DNA from: Thiocystis violacea
Lineage (GTDB): Bacteria > Pseudomonadota > Gammaproteobacteria > Chromatiales > Chromatiaceae
Length of the DNA stretch: 64,000 nucleotides
Assembly (NCBI RefSeq): GCF_016583575.1
Contig: NZ_NRRG01000019.1
Coordinates: 1 to 64,000 of the forward strand
Direction of reading: 5' to 3'
A model generated the notes under the pieces. The model worked only from the letters and a program-made list of their open reading frames with translations, did not search any database and had not been told where the DNA came from. Below, one piece after another: positions 29,603-37,761 of this stretch (its first letter is position 1; every line of letters begins with the position of its first letter). The position numbers and the translations under genes are program-made.

Positions 29603-30289
29603 ATGATCAGCGATCCCCAACAGCGCCAGCACATTCTCGACCGTTTTTCCTTTCTGCGCGTGGCCCCACTGGCTTTGCGCGCCGAACTCTTCGACAACGC
29701 CTCCATCGCGCGTCTGCCGGCGGGACGTCCGATCTGTGACCATGGTTCGACCTGCTCCCTCTTGCCCTTGATCCTCGTCGGGACCGGGCGGGTCTATCAG
29801 CTCGGCGAGAACGGCCGAGAGATCACGCTCTATCGCGTGGAGCCGGGCGAAAGCTGCGTGCTGACCGCCTCCTGCATCCTCGGCCATCGGCCCTTCCCGG
29901 CCTTCGCCGAATGCGAGAGCGATGTCGAGGCGGTCGTGGTGAGAGCCGCCGAGGTACACCGCTGGATGTCCGAATCCGAGCCCTGGCGGGAGTATCTCTT
30001 CGGCCTGATCGCCAGTCGGTTGCAGGAGGTCTTCGGGGTGCTGGACGCGGTGCTCTTCCAGCGTCTGGATCAGCGCCTCGTCACCTTTCTTCTGAGCGCG
30101 CGCTCGGCGGCACCGGGTCGGGACATTCGCATGACCCACCAGGCCCTGGCGGTGGAGTTGGGGTCATCCCGCGAGGTCATCAGCCGGGTGCTCAAAGGGT
30201 TGGAAGGACAGGGCCTGCTGCGCACAACGCGGGGTCTGATCGAACTGCTGGATATCCCAGGGCTGGAATCGCGGGCGCGTGATGGCTGA
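29603..30289 (+). CDS. Crp/Fnr-family regulator, cysteine-rich
   Basis: 228 residues from the Met at 29603 (MISDPQQRQHI); the long frame from 29237 overlaps the DsrC-like gene and is rejected. An N-terminal cyclic-nucleotide-type sensor domain is followed by a winged helix with MTHQALAVELGSSREVISRVL. Five cysteines lie in the sensor domain (45, 51, 85, 91 and 104), including the spaced pair ESCVLTASCILG. They could bind an iron-sulfur cluster or act as a thiol/persulfide switch. The nearest target candidate is the DUF2892 gene just downstream, which has a palindrome in front. Confidence 0.88.
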   Translation: MISDPQQRQHILDRFSFLRVAPLALRAELFDNASIARLPAGRPICDHGSTCSLLPLILVGTGRVYQLGENGREITLYRVEPGESCVLTASCILGHRPFPAFAECESDVEAVVVRAAEVHRWMSESEPWREYLFGLIASRLQEVFGVLDAVLFQRLDQRLVTFLLSARSAAPGRDIRMTHQALAVELGSSREVISRVLKGLEGQGLLRTTRGLIELLDIPGLESRARDG

Positions 30290-30296
30290 TCCGTTG

Positions 30297-30309
30297 GTGA
30301 CATAGTCAC
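30297..30309 (+). promoter_or_regulatory. Candidate operator of the Crp/Fnr regulator
   Basis: GTGAC-ATA-GTCAC, a perfect inverted repeat with 3-bp centre, between the regulator stop (30289) and the DUF2892 start (30401). The half-site resembles the GTGA/TCAC core read by Crp-type recognition helices, though the spacing is shorter than in classical sites. Confidence 0.4.
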
Positions 30310-30400
30310 GGAAGCGACGGATCGATCCGCGTACTCTCTGCTCACACACACCGGATCGGCCAAGAGCGCCGGTCACCACCATCACAGCAGAGATCCCAGC

Positions 30401-30580
30401 ATGACCCAAAACCTCGGAAAACTCGATCGTACCCTCCGTATCGTCGCCGGCGTCGCCATCGCCGCCTGGGGCGTCTACGCTCAGAATTGGCTCGGCGCCA
30501 TCGCCCTGGTGCCCCTCGCCACCGGACTCATCGGCTGGTGCCCGGTCTATCTGCCGATCGGTCTGAATACCAACAAATAA
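30401..30580 (+). CDS. DUF2892 (YgaP-like) small inner-membrane protein, second copy
   Basis: 59 residues: MTQNLGKLDRTLRIVAG, a hydrophobic hairpin, and the conserved ending GWCPVYLPIGLNTNK. It is paralogous to the protein at 5107-5295 (FRWCPVYIPMGI). The single Cys in the WCPVY motif is shared by both. Its position behind a Cys-rich Crp/Fnr regulator and a DsrC-like protein suggests a sulfur-linked role, which is inference. A strong terminator follows. Confidence 0.82.
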   Translation: MTQNLGKLDRTLRIVAGVAIAAWGVYAQNWLGAIALVPLATGLIGWCPVYLPIGLNTNK

Positions 30581-30588
30581 GACAGGTT

Positions 30589-30635
30589 CGCCCGCCACTC
30601 GCCGCCACTTCGGCGGCGAGTGGCGGGCGATTTTT
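30589..30635 (+). terminator. Strong Rho-independent terminator
   Basis: An 18-bp perfect stem (CGCCCGCCACTCGCCGCC with its complement, 5-base loop) followed by TTTTT at 30631-30635. It ends the DUF2892 transcript and may also serve the convergent gene ending at 30649. Confidence 0.9.
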
Positions 30636-30648
30636 CGCGCTTCCCAAG

Positions 30649-31218
30649 TTATTGGAACTTAACCTCGCCGCTGATCGCCCGCATATAAGAGGCGCTGACG
30701 CTGTCGCCGACGGCGACCGATTCAAGCAGGGCCGGATCCTTGACCTTGAACGTCATGATTTGCTCTGGCCCCTTGATCGTCACGCTGGATTTCGCCTTGT
30801 CCACGGACTCGACGACACCCGTGACGGTCAAGGATTCGACCATCATGCCGGCCGGCTTCTCGCCTGGATCGCGCACCACAGAGGACTGGGTCGAGATACC
30901 GATGGCGCCGGCGTCCGCGCCCGTTTTCAGATCGATTAGGACGAGATCGGTTTCGGTGATGGTCAGGACATTCCCGATCTTGACCTCATCGAGACGCTGG
31001 ACCTCCGCTGGGACATGCAGCACCTCGAAGCGGCCCTCCGGGGTCTTGATGGTCAGCATGCGCTTCTCCTGATTGACGACCGTCACGGTGCCGCTGACGG
31101 TGGAGGAAACGGAGCCGACGGCGACCGGAACGGTTTCGGCATGCGCGATGGGCAGGGAGCCGAGGAGACCCAGGGTCATGGCGCAGGCAAGGGTGATCGG
31201 GCGTGGCATTGTCGTCAT
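30649..31218 (-). CDS. Secreted beta-rich protein of unknown function
   Basis: 189 residues. A clear signal peptide (PRPITLACAMTLGLLGSLPIAHA) marks export to the periplasm. The mature part holds two similar stretches: SGTVTVVNQEKRMLTIKTPEGRFEVLHVP and TGVVESVDKAKSSVTIKGPEQIMTFKVKD. Both follow a G-V-x-x-V-x-x-x-x-x-x-x-T-I-K pattern typical of small beta-barrel (OB-like) repeats. No catalytic motif or metal-site pattern is evident. Starts are possible at MTTMPRP or at the following MPRP. Confidence 0.65.
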   Translation of the reverse strand: MTTMPRPITLACAMTLGLLGSLPIAHAETVPVAVGSVSSTVSGTVTVVNQEKRMLTIKTPEGRFEVLHVPAEVQRLDEVKIGNVLTITETDLVLIDLKTGADAGAIGISTQSSVVRDPGEKPAGMMVESLTVTGVVESVDKAKSSVTIKGPEQIMTFKVKDPALLESVAVGDSVSASYMRAISGEVKFQ

Positions 31219-31412
31219 GGAAAAATGATCCTTGAGGTTGAATGGAAGTCAAAATCAGCGACCCGCAGGCGATCCGCCGGGCCTGTCATCCGGCGCCCCG
31301 TCAATAGGGCGAACTCACGACCAGGTATTGGACGCTCGCCCCGGCCTATTGTGGGCGATACCTGGCCGAACCGCATCGCTTTGGATGCTCCGTTAGGGCG
31401 TGACGATGCGGT

Positions 31413-33110
31413 TCAACGGCTCTTCTCAGGTTCATCGATGCCTTCCCGTGCCTCGCTCAGTGAGCGGAAACGCTCGACGGCCATCCGCAGGTTGCTAAAC
31501 ATCCGCTCGCGCCCGAGCGTCTCGCCGAGCGGCGAGCGCTGAACCATGCCGAGCGCCTCCGGATTAAGCGCGACCAGCCAGAGCTGGATGCCGCGTTCGC
31601 GCAGCCGCTCCTCGCCCTCGGCGAGCATCTTGAGCGCCGAGTACTCGATGTCGGGCACGGCGCGGAAATCGACCACCAGCACGCGCGGCTCGGCTAAGTC
31701 GATGAGCCCCCAGAGTTGCTCGCCGATGCGCTGGGCGTTGGCGAAAAAGATGCGTCCCTCCGGGCGCGCCATCAGGAGGCCGGGAACGGTCTCGTCATCC
31801 GGATGCTCCGCCGATTTCGGGCGGAAGAGATCGGTGCCGGGCTTGCGTCCGAGCACATAAAGCCTCGGATGGGCGGTCTGGTAGGCCAGGGCGACCAGCG
31901 ACACGATGACCGCCACCACGATCCCCTTGAGCGTTCCGAGCAGCACCACGCCACCAAAGGCGGCCAACGCCCAGAGAAATTCCATCCGCCGAACTCGCAG
32001 GATGGCGAGGAACTCAGCCGGCTGAATCAGACCGATCGAATAGACGATGACCACCGCCGCCAGCGTCGCCTGGGGCATCAGACCCATGAGCGGCGCGAGC
32101 AGGACCAGGGTCGCCACGGCGGCGGCGGCCGTCACCAGTCCGGCGATCTGGGTACGTGCGCCGGCGAGCCGGTTGACGGCCGTCTGCGAGGTGCCGCCCC
32201 CGCCGGGCATGGCGCTGAAGAGACCGCCGACGAGGTTACCGAGCCCTGTCGCCAGCAGCTCACGATTGGGCTCTGGACGCGGCTCGCCGCGACCCGCGAA
32301 GGCGCGCGCGGCGGCGATCGACTCGGTGAAGCTCATGAGCGCGATGCCGAGCGCGCCGGGCCAGAGCTGTTCGATCAGACCCAGGTCGGGGAGGGTCAGG
32401 GACGGCAGCCCCTGGGGAATCTGGCCGACGATCGCCACGCCATGGCCTTGCAGAGCGAACAGGCCCGAGACGGCGATGCCGAGCGCGACCGCGACCAGCG
32501 GGGCCGGGGCGCGTGGAACCAGACGCTCGATCCCCAGCAGAATCGCCAGCATGGCGACGCCGACCGCGAGCGTCGTGAACGAGGTCTCGGGCAAGTGATG
32601 GACAAGCGCCAGGATGTCGCGCAGGAACCCGCTCTTCTCGAAATGGAGGCCGAGCAGCTTGGGTACCTGATCGAGGACGATGACCAGCCCGACGCCGGCC
32701 TTGAAGCCGGTCAGCACCGGCTCCGAGATGAAGCTGGCAACCACGCCCAGGCGCAGTACCGAGGCCAGGATGAGCATGATCCCGACCAGGAAGGCGAGGG
32801 TCGCGGAGGCGGTAAGCAGCGCCGTCGGATCACCGCCAGGCACCACCAGCGCGAGCTGAGTGCCGGTGAGGATCGCCAGCGTGGTCGTGGTGCTGACGCT
32901 GAGCGGTCGCGAGGTGCCCAGGATGGCGTAGATCACCAGGGGGACGAAGGCGGTATAGAGCCCCACCTCGACCGGCAGTCCGGCGATGGTGGCATAGGCC
33001 ATGGCCTTTGGAACGACCACCGCCGCCGTGGTCAGACCGGCGAGCAGATCCAGACGCAGCCAGCCCTTTTGGTAGCCGCCCAGCCAGTCGAACATCGGGA
33101 TGGGGGTCAT
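31413..33110 (-). CDS. SulP-family anion transporter with STAS domain
   Basis: 565 residues from the Met at 33110 (MTPIPMFDWLGGY), supported by AGGAG ten bases upstream; that AGGAG lies within the 33113-33149 repeat. The transmembrane core has family marks AAVVVPKAMAYATIAGLPVE, GTSRPLSVSTTTT and EPVLTGFKAGVGLVI. The C-terminal STAS domain runs from about 455 (RIFFANAQRIGEQL, VDFRAVPDIEYSALKML). SulP proteins carry sulfate, bicarbonate or other anions; cyanobacterial BicA is a bicarbonate example. Co-directional with two PII-like proteins and a DUF1538 protein, so inorganic carbon uptake is a reasonable inference. The sequence alone does not exclude sulfate. Confidence 0.88.
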   Translation of the reverse strand: MTPIPMFDWLGGYQKGWLRLDLLAGLTTAAVVVPKAMAYATIAGLPVEVGLYTAFVPLVIYAILGTSRPLSVSTTTTLAILTGTQLALVVPGGDPTALLTASATLAFLVGIMLILASVLRLGVVASFISEPVLTGFKAGVGLVIVLDQVPKLLGLHFEKSGFLRDILALVHHLPETSFTTLAVGVAMLAILLGIERLVPRAPAPLVAVALGIAVSGLFALQGHGVAIVGQIPQGLPSLTLPDLGLIEQLWPGALGIALMSFTESIAAARAFAGRGEPRPEPNRELLATGLGNLVGGLFSAMPGGGGTSQTAVNRLAGARTQIAGLVTAAAAVATLVLLAPLMGLMPQATLAAVVIVYSIGLIQPAEFLAILRVRRMEFLWALAAFGGVVLLGTLKGIVVAVIVSLVALAYQTAHPRLYVLGRKPGTDLFRPKSAEHPDDETVPGLLMARPEGRIFFANAQRIGEQLWGLIDLAEPRVLVVDFRAVPDIEYSALKMLAEGEERLRERGIQLWLVALNPEALGMVQRSPLGETLGRERMFSNLRMAVERFRSLSEAREGIDEPEKSR

Positions 33111-33112
33111 CG

Positions 33113-33149
33113 TGGATTCACTCCTGAAGCTCTCCGGTCTCGTTGGCGA
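33113..33149. repeat. 37-bp direct repeat, copy A (with copy B at 33498-33534)
   Basis: 35 of 37 bases match 33498-33534. In copy B the sequence is the 3' end and stop codon of a PII-like gene (ANEAGELRE-stop). In copy A the same coding text (ANETGELQE-stop) sits alone, directly upstream of the SulP start. The two copies flank the DUF2281 gene. Confidence 0.85.
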
Positions 33150-33198
33150 GAGCCGTCGCATGACTCTCGATGAGTATTGTGCGATTCATGCCCAGAGC

Positions 33199-33414
33199 TT
33201 ATTGACGGGATAGGGATTGGTAATCCTTGAAGTCATCGAGCGGTGCGTCAAAGTCCTCCGCCATCCAGATTTTCCCTTGCGCACTGCCAGGCTGACGGGG
33301 CTGTCCGACACCGAGGTGCTTGCGCTCCAGAAATTGCACGAAATCCAGGACTTCGGCCGCCACCGATTCCGGCAGCGCTTTCAGGTGTTGATAGACCATT
33401 TCGGCGTGGGTCAT
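33199..33414 (-). CDS. DUF2281 antitoxin-like protein
   Basis: 71 residues from the Met at 33414. AEMVYQHLKALPESVAAEVLDFVQFLERKH is the DUF2281 (VapB-associated) helix, followed by a short acidic tail (MAEDFDAPLDDFKDYQ). Such proteins are usually antitoxins to PIN or RelE toxins. No toxin gene is next to it; it is an orphan sitting between two 37-bp repeats inside the transporter operon, so it looks like an insertion. Confidence 0.7.
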   Translation of the reverse strand: MTHAEMVYQHLKALPESVAAEVLDFVQFLERKHLGVGQPRQPGSAQGKIWMAEDFDAPLDDFKDYQSLSRQ

Positions 33415-33497
33415 GGCGATTCTCCAACAGACGTTTGCCGGGATGGGCGGAACCATCCTTCGCAAAAGAGATTAGCTTGCAAGGACGCAACGTGACC

Positions 33498-33534
33498 TGG
33501 ATTCACTCCCGAAGCTCTCCGGCCTCGTTGGCGA
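33498..33534. repeat. 37-bp direct repeat, copy B
   Basis: The in-gene copy: it covers the last codons and TGA of the PII-like gene ending at 33503. See 33113-33149. Confidence 0.85.
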
Positions 33535-33895
33535 CGCCCTCGGGGAGCGCGAAGGGCGTGGCGAGGATCAGCGGCGTCATGAAGAGCGCGCCGCCGCCCG
33601 GTCGGTGGATCTCCGCCCGCTCATACACCCGTTCGAAGAGCGCGTCCGCCGCCTCCGCGTCCACGACGATGGTGACCAGACGCACCAGCGCGGGCTCCGG
33701 CAGTTTGCCGCGACGGGCGGTGCTCTCGCGCAACACCGAATGGCCGCGACAATAGACGCTGTTCGCCCGGTTGACGCCCGCCTGGTCGCGCAGCCAGGCC
33801 AGGAGACACCGCTCCGTGCCGTCGTCGGGGAGGATACAGGAGATCAGTTTGGCGGCCCCGCCAGGAACCGGCGCGTCCCGTTCGGTCGCGCTCAT
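33503..33895 (-). CDS. PII-like regulatory protein B of the DUF1538 operon
   Basis: 130 residues with a PII-like ferredoxin fold: AKLISCILPDDGTERCLLAWLRDQAGVNRAN, then a T-loop-like section, LVTIVVDAEAADALFERVYERAEIHRPGGGALFMTPL. PII-like proteins form trimers and bind nucleotides or other effectors to gate partner transporters. It overlaps the first PII-like gene by four bases (ATGA), so both are coupled to the DUF1538 gene. It is divergent from GlnB and lacks the uridylylation-loop Tyr motif. Confidence 0.8.
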   Translation of the reverse strand: MSATERDAPVPGGAAKLISCILPDDGTERCLLAWLRDQAGVNRANSVYCRGHSVLRESTARRGKLPEPALVRLVTIVVDAEAADALFERVYERAEIHRPGGGALFMTPLILATPFALPEGVANEAGELRE

Positions 33896-34263
33896 GACTG
33901 GCCTCCCGGCCCCGTCACTCGCTCCAGGATCTCGCGCGGAACAAAGGTCGCCATCCGCTCGATCGGGGTGATATAGGCCATCCCGGCGCCAGGCCGGTTG
34001 AGTTCGGCGGCTCGGTAGATCGCCTCGAAGACCACGTCCTGGTAGTCGGTCGCGACCAGGACGTTGACGACATCCTTCTCCGCCTCGACCGCGATGCCCA
34101 GCAGCCCGAGCCGTTCGCGCGGACCGATGCCCCTGGCGTGATAGACCAGCGCTCCGGCCGCGCCCATGGTCTGGGCGGCCTGGATGACCGCGTCGCCGCG
34201 TCCGGCCGTGACGATGCAGGTGATGAGCGCCACGTCGGTCAGGTAGGTGATTTTGTCTTTCAT
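33892..34263 (-). CDS. PII-like regulatory protein A of the DUF1538 operon
   Basis: 123 residues from the Met at 34263, overlapping the DUF1538 stop by four bases (ATGA). The order is that of PII-like proteins: ALITCIVTAGRGDAVIQAAQTMGAAGALVYHARG, a T-loop section (GIGPRERLGLLGI), DVVNVLVATDYQDVVFEAIYRAAELNRPGAGMAYITPI. Two dissimilar PII-like proteins from one operon suggest a heteromer or two effectors. Partner is most likely the DUF1538 membrane protein. Confidence 0.85.
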   Translation of the reverse strand: MKDKITYLTDVALITCIVTAGRGDAVIQAAQTMGAAGALVYHARGIGPRERLGLLGIAVEAEKDVVNVLVATDYQDVVFEAIYRAAELNRPGAGMAYITPIERMATFVPREILERVTGPGGQS

Positions 34264-36047
34264 AGCGGCGATTGGACGTCCAGCGCTGGTTGGGTGGATG
34301 GGTCGCGGCGGTCGGTGCGTTCTTGCAGCCCGGCCCGCAGGCGCGCCCAGAGACCGGTCAGCAGCACGCTGATGATGGGACCGATGGAGGCCAGGCAGAG
34401 GATCCCGAACCCCTCGACCGCCTGGGTCGCGTTGCCGAAGCCAAGCCCCATGGCGAGCACCAGAGGCACGGTGATGGGACCGGTGGTGACGCCGGCGCTG
34501 TCCCAGGCGACATTGACGAACTCCTCCGAGGACACCAGGGTCAGTAGCGTGGCGAGCAGATAGGGCGGGACGATGAGCCAGACCAGCGGCAGATCGAAGA
34601 TGAGCTTGGTCACGCCCAGCGCGATACCGCAGGCGACCCCGACCGAGACCGCCAAAATCAGTGTGCGCTTCTTGAAGAAGCCGTTGGTCAACTGCTCCGC
34701 CGTGACGCCCAGGGCGTTGAGCGCCGGCTCGGCGATGGTCGCCCCGAAGCCGAGCACCCAGGCGAAGACCAGGGCCAGGGTCAGTCCGACCCCATAGAGA
34801 TAGAGCGGCGACCCCTCCGCGTCGGGAACCGCCATGAAGGCGGCCGGGACCAGGGATCCAGCGCTCGCGCCGAGCGCCGACAGCCCGTAGGTCAGCCCCA
34901 GATTGAAGAGACACATGCCGATCAGCGTCAGGGCGATCCCCAGCCAGATCTCGCGCGGACGCGGCAGTTCTTCCTTCAGCACGAACTTCAAAATGATGAA
35001 AAGGAAGAGCACCAGCGGCAGGATGGCGCGCAGACCCAGGATCAATTCAACTCCGGGGCTGCGTTCGTACCAGGCGAGCGCGCCCATATCCGTGCCCGCC
35101 ATGGCGGCGATGGCGAGGATCTCGGTGGGCGTGACGGTCCCGGCGACATAAAAGGCCAGCAGCAGCACGCCGATGATGGGAAAGAGCGAGGCCAGGGTGA
35201 CGATGCCGAAGCCGGACAGCCCGGAATCGCCCCGACCGGCCGCCGCCGCGATGCCGATGCCGAGCGACAGCACCAGCGGCACCGTGACCGGCCCGGTGGT
35301 CACCGCGCCGGCATCCCAGGCCAGCCCCATGACCTTGGCCAGCTCCGGATCGCCCGCGCCGTAAAGGGTGAGCCCGAGCACCGGCACCAGCGAGGCATAA
35401 ATGAGCGGCTTGAGGCTCCAGCCATGCAGAAAACGCAGCGTCCCCAGCACCGCGGCCAGACCGACGCTGGCCCCGATGACCAGCACCAGCGCGCCGGTCC
35501 ATTCGTTGAGCAGCAGCCAGAGATAAGGCGCGAGCTCGGGCGAGACGTTCCGACCGGCGGCCTGAAGCGCGCCGATCGCCGGCTCCGCGAAGGTCACGCC
35601 GATACCGAGCAGGAGCGTGATCAGCAGCACCAGCGGCAGCGACGACTTGCGCGGCAGGGTGTGGCCGATGAGTTCACCAAAGGGCATGAGACCCAGCTTC
35701 AGCCCCTCCATGAAGAACATCAGCCCGAGGATCACCGCGAACAGACCGGCGGTGATGAGCCAGGAGTCATCGACGAGCTGACGCAGGATGAGGATCTGAA
35801 AGAGCGCGAGATAGAGCGCCAGGGGCACGACCGCCCGGAACTGATCCATGAAGCGCACGGAGACGTAGGGACGCAGCAGTCCCGCGATTTCGTCCGGGTG
35901 CAGCCGGATGGGCGGCGGGGCCGGTGGCGGCAGCGGGCGGCCGTTCACGTCCCGCCGTGCCGGCGGCAGGATAGCGTTGGCGCTCAGCTCACGCCGTCCG
36001 GCGCCGATCGCTCGCAGATAATCGCCGTATCGGACGGAGTCTTTCAT
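34260..36047 (-). CDS. DUF1538 tandem membrane transporter
   Basis: 595 residues with about 14 hydrophobic helices arranged as two homologous halves. The repeat signature WDAGAVTTGPVTVPLVLSLGIG in the first half is matched by WDSAGVTTGPITVPLVLAMGLG in the second, and FAEPAIGAL by IAEPALNAL. The N-terminal 60 residues are soluble and Pro-rich. DUF1538 proteins are uncharacterised; the inverted-repeat-like duplication and helix-breaking TTGP motifs look like a secondary transporter. First gene of the operon with two PII-like proteins and SulP. Substrate is unknown; an inorganic ion under PII control is inferred. Confidence 0.85.
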   Translation of the reverse strand: MKDSVRYGDYLRAIGAGRRELSANAILPPARRDVNGRPLPPPAPPPIRLHPDEIAGLLRPYVSVRFMDQFRAVVPLALYLALFQILILRQLVDDSWLITAGLFAVILGLMFFMEGLKLGLMPFGELIGHTLPRKSSLPLVLLITLLLGIGVTFAEPAIGALQAAGRNVSPELAPYLWLLLNEWTGALVLVIGASVGLAAVLGTLRFLHGWSLKPLIYASLVPVLGLTLYGAGDPELAKVMGLAWDAGAVTTGPVTVPLVLSLGIGIAAAAGRGDSGLSGFGIVTLASLFPIIGVLLLAFYVAGTVTPTEILAIAAMAGTDMGALAWYERSPGVELILGLRAILPLVLFLFIILKFVLKEELPRPREIWLGIALTLIGMCLFNLGLTYGLSALGASAGSLVPAAFMAVPDAEGSPLYLYGVGLTLALVFAWVLGFGATIAEPALNALGVTAEQLTNGFFKKRTLILAVSVGVACGIALGVTKLIFDLPLVWLIVPPYLLATLLTLVSSEEFVNVAWDSAGVTTGPITVPLVLAMGLGFGNATQAVEGFGILCLASIGPIISVLLTGLWARLRAGLQERTDRRDPSTQPALDVQSPL

Positions 36048-36420
36048 GCTCTATCGGTGCTCCTCGATGAAAACGAAACTCCGCCGGCGCCTCATGCGCG
36101 GCGGGATCTGGCGAATGATCGCCAACATATGGGCGGATTCGCCAGATACAGCCACCCGGCCGCGACTTGCAGGGGGCGCTTGAACGCCCGCGAGGTCGTC
36201 CAGGATCCATGGGGCTCTCTCCCTCCCGGCCAGCTCCGGTCGGTCATCCCACGCCCCACCCAGGCACCGCGTCGGCGTCCAACGCGCATGCGAAATGAGG
36301 AGCCGTTCAGATTTTCAAGTCCGTCGCTCGCCTAGACTAGGCGCTGGCGGCCGAGACGCCCGTCACAGGCTGGCATTTTATCTACCTTGTCTCCTGGAAG
36401 CCTAGGATCCCACGGCTTCC
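36048..36420. other. Intergenic region between the DUF1538 and LOV kinase genes
   Basis: About 370 bp between divergent genes. No open frame with family character. A GC-rich imperfect hairpin lies around 36088-36112. It should hold both promoters; no convincing hexamers seen. Confidence 0.4.
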
Positions 36421-37713
36421 ATGTCGTCACCCTTGAGCGATGCTTGCCCACTCCCCAACTCCGAACCCTATGGGACGGCGTCGCGGATTTCGAACGACCC
36501 TGACGCGAAGCTAGACAGGCGCCTAACCTTGCCAAGCCGAAACGACACCCATCCCGACACTAACCCGCAAAGCCCACGCGCGGACGACGATCCTTCGCGT
36601 TGGCGGATCCGCGTCCTGGAATCGATGATGAGCGGCGTCAGTGTCGCCGATGCCAATGCGCCGGACTTACCTCTGGTGTATGTTAATCCAGCCTTCCAGT
36701 CCATGACCGGCTACGAAGCCGACGAGCTGCTGGGACGCAACTGCCGCTTTCTGCAAGGCCATGACACCGATCAGGAGGCACTCGCGGTGGTTCGGGCGGC
36801 ACTGCGAGAGGGGCGCGAAGCCTCCGTGCTGCTGCGTAACTACCGTAAGGACGGCACCCTGTTCATGAATCAGTTGCGTCTTGCGCCGGTCAGGGATCGG
36901 ACCGGGCGGATCACCCATTTCGTCGGCATTCAGCAGGATGTGACCAGGGAACTGCAAACCCAGGCGGATCTGCTCAAGGCCAAGGAGGAGGCGGAACAGG
37001 CCAACCGGGCGAAGTCCGAATTCCTCTCGCTGATGAGCCATGAATTGCACACAGCCATGAACGCGATCCTCGGCTTCGCCCAGTTACTGGAACAGGATGT
37101 ATCGCTCGGCGAGGCACAGCGCGAAAACGTGCACGAGATCCTCCTCGGCGGCGAACATTTGCTGAAGCTCATCAACGAGGTGCTTGATCTGACCCGACTG
37201 GAATCCGGCCAACTCGAACTCCAGATCGAACCCGTCGCCCTGGAGCCCCTGGTCAGGGACTGTCTCGCCCTGGTCGAACCACTGGGACGCCATCTGGGGA
37301 TCGGCCTGCATGTGGGGTCCATGTCCGGCCTGGTTCTGCTGGCCGATCGCGGACGCTTGAAGCAGGTACTCGTCAACCTGCTCTCCAACGCTATCCGATA
37401 CAATCGACCCAAGGGCCGGGTCAGCCTGGAGGCAAGCCACGCGCGCGACGCCCCAGGGGCGATCAGACTGGAGGTCTCGGACACGGGTCCAGGGATCCAG
37501 CCAGCGCGGCTGAATGAACTGTTTCAATCCGTCACGCGGCGCAACGCGGATGATCTCGATCTCCATGGGGAAGGCGATGGCATCGCTTTGGCGGTCTGCC
37601 GCCGACTCACCGAGGCCATGGGGGGGCGAATCGGCGTTGCGAGCGTGGTTGGCGAGGGAAGCCGGTTTTTGATCGAACTCCCAGGGATGGAGTCCGTGAC
37701 GATGGATCCCTAG
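36421..37713 (+). CDS. LOV-domain blue-light histidine kinase
   Basis: 430 residues. A polar 60-residue leader is followed by a PAS/LOV domain with the flavin photochemical motif GRNCRFLQG; Cys108 is the adduct-forming residue. The rest of the LOV core is also present (YVNPAFQSMTGYEADELLG, NYRKDGTLFMNQL, FVGIQQDVT). A coiled coil leads to a HisKA with MSHELHTAMNAILGF (His about 207), where HTAM replaces the usual RTPL. The HATPase has NLLSNAIRYN and DTGPGI, but its G2 box reads GEGDGIALAV instead of GTGLGLAI. Blue-light control is well supported; kinase strength may be altered. The HD-GYP response regulator follows 48 bp later and is the likely partner. Confidence 0.93.
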   Translation: MSSPLSDACPLPNSEPYGTASRISNDPDAKLDRRLTLPSRNDTHPDTNPQSPRADDDPSRWRIRVLESMMSGVSVADANAPDLPLVYVNPAFQSMTGYEADELLGRNCRFLQGHDTDQEALAVVRAALREGREASVLLRNYRKDGTLFMNQLRLAPVRDRTGRITHFVGIQQDVTRELQTQADLLKAKEEAEQANRAKSEFLSLMSHELHTAMNAILGFAQLLEQDVSLGEAQRENVHEILLGGEHLLKLINEVLDLTRLESGQLELQIEPVALEPLVRDCLALVEPLGRHLGIGLHVGSMSGLVLLADRGRLKQVLVNLLSNAIRYNRPKGRVSLEASHARDAPGAIRLEVSDTGPGIQPARLNELFQSVTRRNADDLDLHGEGDGIALAVCRRLTEAMGGRIGVASVVGEGSRFLIELPGMESVTMDP

Positions 37714-37761
37714 GCAGGCGGGAGGAATATCCTTGAACGGTTATTCACCGGAAACGGCTGT

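Noticed and set aside
31716-33173. 485-residue plus-strand frame opposite the SulP gene
   Set aside because: Extremely Arg/Gln/Asp-rich antisense translation of a membrane protein.
33892-34914. 340-residue minus-strand frame covering the PII-like gene and part of the DUF1538 gene
   Set aside because: Only its C-terminal 123 residues are PII-like; the rest is a shadow of the DUF1538 gene. The start was moved to 34263.
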